Source: Algoriphagus sp. (lineage in GTDB: Bacteria; Bacteroidota; Bacteroidia; Cytophagales; Cyclobacteriaceae). Taken from it: 7,104 nt of DNA. The stretch lies in NCBI GenBank assembly GCA_023255285.1, contig JALRIY010000116.1, forward strand, positions 1 through 7,104, in the 5' to 3' direction. A model generated the notes under the pieces. That model saw only the letters and a program-made list of their open reading frames with translations. It had not been told where the DNA came from and ran no database searches. The position numbers and the translations under genes are program-made. Below, in pieces: positions 1 to 5,441 of this stretch (positions are counted from its first letter, which is position 1; each line of letters opens with the position of its first letter).

Positions 1-88
1 AGGGGATTCCTTCTCCCAGATCACAGTTGATTTGAATAGAGGAGGTGCTTATGAAGGAATTGGCATAACGCATGGATGGGTTTCTTGA
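1..88 (+). CDS. C-terminal end of an unidentified protein (partial, cut by window edge)
   Basis: Reading from base 2, this plus-strand frame stays open for 28 codons and stops at TGA (86-88). The other two plus frames hit stops within the first 35 bases. The peptide contains ITVDLNRGGAYEGIGITHGW, a plausible beta-rich C-terminus, and ends in Trp-Val-Ser. I do not recognise the family and assign no function. The start codon lies to the left of the window. The stop is 4 bp from the end of the convergent lipoprotein gene, a normal tail-to-tail arrangement that supports it being a real gene end. With so few codons this remains a moderate-confidence call. Confidence 0.5.
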   Translation, partial: GDSFSQITVDLNRGGAYEGIGITHGWVS

Positions 89-92
89 AGTG

Positions 93-371
93 CTAAGTTA
101 AGATTTCTACCACACGTCCGGTCTCGGGATTGACTACTACTCTAATTGGCGGCATACCGTCCTTAGTTAAAAAAACTACTAGGTAATTTCCATCTGTCCA
201 TGCTGCTACTTCTGCTTGCTTCCAATCGCCTAAAATTGATTCTTTTTGTGTATTACTCAACGCGCTGTAGGCAATTTCGCGATACACATCCAATGGATCT
301 TCTGGGGATTCTTCCGTACAAGCAATTAGTAGCAATCCGAGAAACGTAAAAAGTAGAATTTGGATTTTCAT
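93..371 (-). CDS. Small putative lipoprotein, 92 aa, function unknown
   Basis: The 92-residue product starts with a lipoprotein signal peptide: Lys2, a hydrophobic stretch (residues 5-16) and the lipobox Leu15-Ile16-Ala17-Cys18. Cys18 should be lipidated after signal peptidase II cleavage. Acidic residues follow the cysteine (Thr-Glu-Glu-Ser-Pro-Glu-Asp). Acidic residues just after the lipidated Cys are known to favour surface export in some Bacteroidota, but the match to published export signals is weak. The mature part is about 75 residues and ends with a segment resembling a PepSY-type beta hairpin (Gly-Asn-Tyr-Leu-Val-Val-Phe, then Val-Asn-Pro-Glu-Thr-Gly-Arg-Val-Val). That similarity is by eye and unproven. 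The gene is divergent from the aminotransferase gene and ends in TAG (93-95), tail-to-tail with the left-edge gene. It is probably membrane-anchored in the periplasm or outer membrane. No specific role can be assigned. Confidence 0.8.
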   Translation of the reverse strand: MKIQILLFTFLGLLLIACTEESPEDPLDVYREIAYSALSNTQKESILGDWKQAEVAAWTDGNYLVVFLTKDGMPPIRVVVNPETGRVVEILT

Positions 372-444
372 GAGTATGAGGCTTTTCTTCTCAAATTTGA
401 AAAAAATTCCTTTCTTGGCAAGTATAAACTCAATTTAGAGTCAA

Positions 445-1599
445 ATGTCTTTGATTTCAAAATTACCCCAGATCGGAACAACCATCTTTACAATCATGTC
501 TAGGATGGCGCAGGAAGAAAATGCGATTAACTTAGCTCAAGGTTTTCCCGGCTTTGGTTCGGATCCATTCCTATTGGAATTGGTGGCCAAATTTACCCGA
601 AATGGAAATAATCAGTATGCCCCAATGTCTGGTGTATCCGAGTTGAAATTAGCACTAGCTACTAAAACTCAGCGTACCCAAGGCTATTTCCCTGATCCAG
701 AATCAGAAGTAACAATTGTATCAGGAGCCACAGAAGCGCTTTTTTCAGCACTTTCTGCTGTAGTTCGGCCTGGAGATGAAGTGATTGTTTTGGAACCATC
801 CTACGATAGTTATGTGCCTGGAATCTTGTTAAATGGGGGGATTCCTGTTTTTGTATCCTTAAACCCAACTGATTTTTCAGTGAATTGGGAGTTGGTAGCA
901 TCCAAAATCACTGTTAAAACCCGCGCTATCGTGGTCAACAGTCCACACAATCCGAGTGGCCAGGTTTGGAGCAAGGAGGATGTGGATCAATTAGCTTCTA
1001 TCGTATCAAAGAGGGGTATTTTTGTGATAAGCGATGAAGTATACGAACACATCTTATTTGATGGAAAAGTCCACCATTCCTTGGGTTCGCATCCTGAATT
1101 GAGAGAACTAACCTTTGTTTGTGGTTCTTTTGGAAAAACCTTTCATGTAACGGGTTGGAAAATAGGTTATTGTATTGCGCCAATCCGATTAAGCCAAGAA
1201 TTTCGAAAGATTCATCAATACTTGACCTTTAGTACTGTCACCCCAATTCAATTTGCATTAGCCGAATACTTGGATGATCCAAAACATTACTTGGATTTGC
1301 CTTCCTTCTACCAAAAAAAGCGAGATCTTTTTGTGGAGGGCTTGAAATCCACGCCATTTATTTTTCAAGCCAGCCAGGGAAGTTTTTTCCAGTTGGTATC
1401 GTATTCCCATCTAAGTAAAAAATCCGATGTACATGTTGCAGAGCAGATGACCCGAAAACTCAAGGTGGCTTGTATTCCTGTCTCCGTATTTTATTCAACT
1501 AAGCAGGACCAGCAAGTACTTCGCTTTTGCTTTGCCAAAAAAGAAGGAGAGTTGGAGGAAGCCTTGCTTCGAATTCAAAAAGTAGCTACTATTTTATAA
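445..1599 (+). CDS. ybdL: Methionine aminotransferase, YbdL-like (PLP-dependent, fold type I)
   Basis: This 384-residue protein is a class I/II pyridoxal-phosphate aminotransferase and matches E. coli YbdL (386 aa) end to end from memory. Shared segments include SKLPQ-GTTIF at the N-terminus, NQYAPM-G-V (residues 56-64), SGATEAL (93-99), NSPHNPSG (165-172), ISDEVYEH (195-202), SFGKT-H-TGWK-GYC (228-243), KIHQYLTFS and RFCFAKKE near the C-terminus. Lys231 (codon 1135-1137) is the expected Schiff-base lysine. Asp197, Tyr200 and Asn169 are expected to contact PLP, and Arg360 the substrate carboxylate. YbdL prefers methionine and also accepts some aromatic amino acids and histidine. The same family includes kynurenine aminotransferases, so exact substrate choice is inferred. 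No signal peptide is present, so it is cytoplasmic. The start at 445 fits the conserved N-terminus and there is only weak purine-rich sequence (TTAGAG) upstream. A 71-bp gap precedes the DUF1684 gene. Confidence 0.93.
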   Translation: MSLISKLPQIGTTIFTIMSRMAQEENAINLAQGFPGFGSDPFLLELVAKFTRNGNNQYAPMSGVSELKLALATKTQRTQGYFPDPESEVTIVSGATEALFSALSAVVRPGDEVIVLEPSYDSYVPGILLNGGIPVFVSLNPTDFSVNWELVASKITVKTRAIVVNSPHNPSGQVWSKEDVDQLASIVSKRGIFVISDEVYEHILFDGKVHHSLGSHPELRELTFVCGSFGKTFHVTGWKIGYCIAPIRLSQEFRKIHQYLTFSTVTPIQFALAEYLDDPKHYLDLPSFYQKKRDLFVEGLKSTPFIFQASQGSFFQLVSYSHLSKKSDVHVAEQMTRKLKVACIPVSVFYSTKQDQQVLRFCFAKKEGELEEALLRIQKVATIL

Positions 1600-1640
1600 G
1601 TAATTAAACTATTGAATACTAATTAAATGAATATTATTAA

Positions 1641-1657
1641 ATTAAGTATTACTTAAT
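1641..1657. repeat. AT-rich palindrome upstream of the DUF1684 gene
   Basis: The sequence ATTAAGTATTACTTAAT is a perfect inverted repeat with 8-bp arms around one central T. It ends 13 bp before the ATG at 1671. A second inverted repeat overlaps it (ATTATTAA at 1633-1640 with TTAATAAT at 1653-1660), so two alternative pairings exist. It could be an operator for a dimeric regulator or a weak 5' leader hairpin. The 1600-1670 spacer is almost entirely A and T, so chance occurrence is a real possibility. Confidence 0.45.
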
Positions 1658-1670
1658 AATAAAACGCTCA

Positions 1671-2543
1671 ATGAAGTATTCCCTTCTTTTCCTTATCTGG
1701 ATTTCATTTGTGACTATTTCAGTTGCTCAAGAATCGGCATTTGCCCAATGGAAAATCAAAAGAATAGCGGAATTGACAGGAGAAGATGGATGGCTAAATT
1801 TAGTTGGGTTGATTTGGATGGAAAGAGATTCGCCCTATTTGGAAGAAGTGAATGCAAATACCCTGGGCTTTGGCAAAATTTCCGGTGCTACCACCCTAGG
1901 TAAGTTTGAATTTGTAAAAGATTCGGTTTGGTTTGAACCTTCGAAATTGGTCATCCAAAAGGAGTCAATTAAGCCATCATCCAATAGGATACTGGTATAC
2001 CCCATTGGGTACGGTACCGGCGGAGGGATTTACTACAAGAATTGGAAATGGACTATAATTCAGCGAGGTGGGAATTATGCACTTCGATTACGTGATTTAA
2101 ATCATCCCAATCTTCAAAATTTCACTCCTACGTCTACTTTTGATTACAATCCAGACTTCCGATTTACTGCAAGGTTGGTACCTAAATTCAACCAAACCCT
2201 TGAAATCCCCAATGTTTTGGGTCAACTCATTACCTGGAAGGTAATTGGTGTTCTCGAGTTTGATCGAGAAGGACAACAATTTGAGCTTCTGGTTTTGGAT
2301 GAATTGGGTAAACTTTTTGTGCTATTCTCGGATGAGACTTCTGCCACAGAAACCTATCCTACAGGTCGTTACCTCTATGTCGATTCCCCTGATGGAAAGG
2401 GAATTACAACTCTTGATTTTAATTTTGCCTACAATCCTCCTTGTGCTTATACGGAGTTTGCTACCTGTCCAATACCTCCTAAATCCAATCGGCTCCCTTT
2501 CGCAGTTATTGCAGGAGAAAAAATGCCAGAAGGCCATGAATAA
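1671..2543 (+). CDS. Secreted DUF1684 domain protein, function unknown
   Basis: The 290-residue product has an N-terminal signal peptide (hydrophobic residues 4-18, likely cleavage around Val-Ala-Gln/Glu-Ser at 18-21), so it is probably periplasmic or secreted. The rest has the landmarks of the DUF1684 family as I recall them. These are GWLNLVGLIWM (residues 40-50), LRLRDLNHP (138-146), LFSDETSATETYPTGRYLYV (218-237), and the strongly conserved C-terminal block with FAYNPPCAYTEFATCPIPP (252-270) followed by NRLPFAVIAGEK. The C-terminal block holds two cysteines (258 and 266). The domain has no established biochemical role that I can name, so no reaction is assigned. The gene lies 71 bp after the aminotransferase gene on the same strand, with no GC-rich terminator in between. 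Co-transcription is therefore possible but unproven. A strong terminator follows the stop codon. Confidence 0.88.
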   Translation: MKYSLLFLIWISFVTISVAQESAFAQWKIKRIAELTGEDGWLNLVGLIWMERDSPYLEEVNANTLGFGKISGATTLGKFEFVKDSVWFEPSKLVIQKESIKPSSNRILVYPIGYGTGGGIYYKNWKWTIIQRGGNYALRLRDLNHPNLQNFTPTSTFDYNPDFRFTARLVPKFNQTLEIPNVLGQLITWKVIGVLEFDREGQQFELLVLDELGKLFVLFSDETSATETYPTGRYLYVDSPDGKGITTLDFNFAYNPPCAYTEFATCPIPPKSNRLPFAVIAGEKMPEGHE

Positions 2544-2554
2544 CGTTTGGGTAT

Positions 2555-2580
2555 AAAAAAAGGGGATACCCCCTTTTTTT
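2555..2580. terminator. Bidirectional Rho-independent terminator between convergent genes
   Basis: A perfect 11-bp inverted repeat (seven A plus four G, then four C plus seven T; arms 2555-2565 and 2570-2580) encloses a 4-base loop. Because the stem base is A7/T7, either strand reads as a G/C hairpin followed by a U-tract. It therefore serves both the DUF1684 gene, whose stop is 11 bp upstream, and the minus-strand isomerase gene. The stop codon of the latter (2579-2581) overlaps the outer edge of the stem. Confidence 0.9.
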
Positions 2581-3607
2581 ATTTCAATGCCTCTCGGCAA
2601 AAATCAAGGCATCGCTGGACTTCTGTAACCGCATTCGAACCGGTAGGTATTTGGTATTCGAGTTCGATGGTAGCTGGGAAGGCATACTTTTTTTTCTTCA
2701 TCAATTGCAACATATCACCGATAGGGGTGTCGCCTGTACCCCAAGCTACGTTTCCTTTGCCATTGGCGGGAGTTTTACGATCCTTGGTGTGCATGCTTAA
2801 GATTCTGGAGTGCTGCTTTTCGATTAAAGGAATCAAATCCGTGTGTCCAGCAGCGATGTAGTGCCCAGCATCTAGATTTAATCCATTTGCAGTACTTTGC
2901 GCTAGTGCAGTATCCCAAAAAGTAAAGGTTTCCTGTTCATGTCCATGGTAGCCTACTGCCATTTGCTCTTTTTCTCCCAACTTACCTAATCGCATCGTCT
3001 GCTCATCGTTGGAAGGATGCTCAAGGGTCACATGGCTAGCTCCTAGGGCTTTGGCCGCTCGCATGCCATAAACGACTTCTAAATCCGAGTTAGTGGTTCC
3101 AAATGCATTTGGTTTGAAGGCGTAGATCGATACTCCCGCATCTTTGTACATTTTGCCCACCTGTTCAAACTTCTTCATGTCCGCGTTTGCACGCCATTCA
3201 GCAACAGTTTGGCTGTAAGCAACTGATTGTGCCTGAAGCTCGGCTAGTTCCTTTTTTTCGTCTTCGTTGAGAGACTCTCCACGTCGTTGCTTCCCACCCA
3301 ATTGAAAAATCCGTGAGCGATTGAAAGTAGGTTTGGGCATCCCTGCAAAGCTCTCTGCTGGATCTCCCATCAATTCAATGGAAGAAATTCCAGAGTCAAG
3401 AACGTATTGTAGCGTAGCCTCCGCACTTTGGTCGGCTAGGGAGCGGAAAGAGTAGGTGATGCAACCGATTTGAACTCCATTGATCAGGGAGTTTGGCCTA
3501 CCAAGCGATTTGATCAAGGCAGGTGCTCCTTGAAGCCAAGAGGGAGCAGTCAGGACACCCGCAATTCCAAGTACTGATTTTTGAAGAAACTCGCGACGAT
3601 TTTTCAT
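2579..3607 (-). CDS. Tat-exported sugar phosphate isomerase/epimerase-like TIM-barrel protein
   Basis: The 342-residue protein begins MKNRREFLQKS, a twin-arginine motif (Arg4-Arg5-Glu-Phe-Leu) followed by a hydrophobic helix (residues 11-26), so export to the periplasm by Tat is expected. The remainder fits the AP-endonuclease-2/xylose-isomerase-like TIM barrel (PF01261). Candidate metal ligands and active-site residues lie at strand ends: Glu78 (SSIELMG), Glu196 (VTLEHPS), His221 and His223 (GYHGHEQE), Asp246 and His249 (NLDAGHY), His273 (SMHTKDR), and Glu315 or Glu317 (IELEY). The set matches a divalent-metal sugar isomerase or epimerase. The substrate cannot be read from sequence, and such exported proteins are common in Bacteroidota. 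A charged, helical insertion (about residues 93-145) sits before the Tyr-Ala-Phe-Lys strand. The ATG at 3605-3607 is chosen because it places the Tat motif at the N-terminus. The gene is 124 bp downstream of the GGT gene on the same strand. Its end abuts the shared terminator. Confidence 0.88.
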   Translation of the reverse strand: MKNRREFLQKSVLGIAGVLTAPSWLQGAPALIKSLGRPNSLINGVQIGCITYSFRSLADQSAEATLQYVLDSGISSIELMGDPAESFAGMPKPTFNRSRIFQLGGKQRRGESLNEDEKKELAELQAQSVAYSQTVAEWRANADMKKFEQVGKMYKDAGVSIYAFKPNAFGTTNSDLEVVYGMRAAKALGASHVTLEHPSNDEQTMRLGKLGEKEQMAVGYHGHEQETFTFWDTALAQSTANGLNLDAGHYIAAGHTDLIPLIEKQHSRILSMHTKDRKTPANGKGNVAWGTGDTPIGDMLQLMKKKKYAFPATIELEYQIPTGSNAVTEVQRCLDFCREALK

Positions 3608-3731
3608 AGGTTTAAATTAGGTTTATCTCTACAAAAGTTAAGAACTTAGTTTGCATGTAAATCAATTATTTGATTAGCGGTGGAGAATCAAAATGCAAGG
3701 CCAAGAGAACCTAGGGAATAAATCCATTCAT

Positions 3732-5441
3732 TTAAAAACCTATGGCGGTATCGTCCCCTCTAGGATCAGCGCCACCTTCAAGTTTGCCATTGGGTAAAAC
3801 GCGAATGGCATCTACTTTTCCAATGATTGGGCTATTTCCTTCGTTGATTAAGTATCCTTTGGATTTTAGTTGAGCAACCAAATCCGCTCCAAAGGCTTTA
3901 GGTTCAAAGTTGACTAGGTCAGGCAACCATTGGTGATGAAATCGAGGGGCATTGACTGCTTCCTGCATCCCCATATCAAATTCTGTTACGTTCAAAATCG
4001 TCTGCAATACTGCGGTGATGATAGTGGAACCGCCAGGAGTACCTACAACCATAGCTAACTTTCCCTCTTTTTCCACAATGGTGGGGGTCATGGAACTGAG
4101 CATACGTTTGCCTGGCGCTATGCTATTGGCTTCGGCGCCGATTAGGCCAAACATGTTTGGGATGCCAGGCTTGGCACTGAAATCATCCATTTCATTGTTC
4201 ATAAAGAATCCTAGTTCCTCCACAAATACCTTAGATCCATATCCCCCGTTGAGGGTAGTGGTCACGGAAACGGCATTTCCCTCCGCATCGACAATGGAGT
4301 AATGAGTAGTTTCCATGCTCTCGGAAAATTGGATATCTCCTCTACCAATGTCTGCCGACTTACTTGCTTTTTCAAAGGAAAAATTACTCATTCTAGATGT
4401 TAGGTAGGCAGAATCAAGCAATTGGTTGACAGGAATTCGTACAAAGTCAGGATCACCCAAATAGTAATTTCGATCGGCATAGGCACGTCGTTCGGCCTCC
4501 ACAAGTACTTGGATGTACTCAGGGGAATGATGCCCTAGTTGGCGTAGGGGATAAGGTTCGAGCATTTTGAGGATTTGACCCAATGTGACTCCTCCAGAAC
4601 TTGGAGGCGCCATAGAAATGATTTTCAGGTTTCGATAGGGAAATACAATGGGATCTCTCCAAACGGCTTTGTATTGGGCTAAATCAGCCATGGTGATGAT
4701 TCCTCCTATTTTTTGTAGGTGATTGACCATCACTTTTGCAGTTTTCCCTTTGTAAAATTCGTTTCTTCCTTTTTTGGCAATTCGCTCTAAAGTGTTGGCA
4801 AGAGCAGGATTTTGAATTAATTCTCCGGCTTTTATTTCTTTTCCAAAAAAGGTATCTGGGCCATTTACTTGGACGAATAATTGCCGATTCATGCGAAGTC
4901 GTTCTGCTTGATTTTTGGTAACTACAAAGCCATTTCTTGCTAAATCAATTACGGGTTGTAGCACTTGTTTGGGTTTAAGTTTACCAAACTTGGCCTGTGC
5001 TTCAAAAATTCCCGCAAGAGTTCCAGGAACCCCGGAGGCTAGGGCACCTTGTGTACTTAATCTGGGGATGACATTACCTTCTTCATCTAAATACATGTCT
5101 TTGGAAGCTGCCAAAGGAGCTTTTTCTCGGTAGTCCAAACTCCCTATCCGTCCATCAGCCATGCGGTAGACCATAAAACCACCACCTCCAAGGTTACCTG
5201 CAAAGGGAAAACTCACTGCTAAAGCCATTTCCGTAGCCATCATGGCATCAAAGGCATTGCCTCCTTGTCGGATGATCTCTATCCCTATTTGTGAGGCTTC
5301 CTCTCGAGCAGAGACCACCATGGCTTTGTCGGATACAAGTCCCTGCACTTTAGCGCTCTGTGCTACAGTTTGGGTAATAAAACCTACTACAATACCTAAG
5401 GTAATTACAAGGGAAATTCCGGTTCGAAATAAAGGGCTCAT
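3732..5441 (-). CDS. ggt: Gamma-glutamyltranspeptidase (glutathione hydrolase) precursor
   Basis: The 569-residue protein is a full-length gamma-glutamyltransferase (E. coli enzyme 580 aa). It hydrolyses or transfers the gamma-glutamyl group of glutathione and other gamma-glutamyl compounds, normally in the periplasm. The proenzyme self-cleaves into large and small subunits. Thr378 in METTHYS (codon 4308-4310) is the expected autocleavage site and N-terminal nucleophile, equivalent to E. coli Thr391. Other matches are Arg105 (DYREKAP), Asp420 (NNEMDDFSAKPG), Ser449-Ser450 (LSSMTPT) and Gly470-Gly471 (GTPGGST). The segment between Asp420 and Ser449 has normal length, so a lid loop as in the E. 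coli enzyme is probably present. Residues 9-27 form a signal sequence with likely cleavage near Ala-Gln-Ser (27-29). The start codon overlaps the stop of the upstream S9 peptidase gene as ATGA (5438-5441), so the two genes should be co-transcribed and translationally coupled. No strong Shine-Dalgarno sequence precedes the start. Confidence 0.96.
   Translation of the reverse strand: MSPLFRTGISLVITLGIVVGFITQTVAQSAKVQGLVSDKAMVVSAREEASQIGIEIIRQGGNAFDAMMATEMALAVSFPFAGNLGGGGFMVYRMADGRIGSLDYREKAPLAASKDMYLDEEGNVIPRLSTQGALASGVPGTLAGIFEAQAKFGKLKPKQVLQPVIDLARNGFVVTKNQAERLRMNRQLFVQVNGPDTFFGKEIKAGELIQNPALANTLERIAKKGRNEFYKGKTAKVMVNHLQKIGGIITMADLAQYKAVWRDPIVFPYRNLKIISMAPPSSGGVTLGQILKMLEPYPLRQLGHHSPEYIQVLVEAERRAYADRNYYLGDPDFVRIPVNQLLDSAYLTSRMSNFSFEKASKSADIGRGDIQFSESMETTHYSIVDAEGNAVSVTTTLNGGYGSKVFVEELGFFMNNEMDDFSAKPGIPNMFGLIGAEANSIAPGKRMLSSMTPTIVEKEGKLAMVVGTPGGSTIITAVLQTILNVTEFDMGMQEAVNAPRFHHQWLPDLVNFEPKAFGADLVAQLKSKGYLINEGNSPIIGKVDAIRVLPNGKLEGGADPRGDDTAIGF

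Noticed and set aside
41..68. GGAGG followed by ATG at 51, opening a short plus-strand reading frame
   Set aside because: It encodes only five residues before TAA and lies inside the better-supported left-edge frame.
397..428. TTGAAA and TATAAA upstream of the aminotransferase as a sigma70-type promoter
   Set aside because: The 20-bp spacing is too long, and Bacteroidota promoters use a different consensus that I could not place in this spacer.
3632..3665. Possible Bacteroidota-type promoter for the isomerase gene on the minus strand (TAACTTTTG with an upstream TTG)
   Set aside because: The -7 element has an extra base relative to TAnnTTTG and the 22-nt spacing is longer than usual.
3651..3698. 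Inverted repeats in the GGT-isomerase spacer (AATCAA/TTGATT at 3660-3675, TTGCAT/ATGCAA at 3651-3656 and 3693-3698)
   Set aside because: The arms are short and AT-rich, unevenly spaced and lack a T-tract, so they do not make a convincing terminator or operator.
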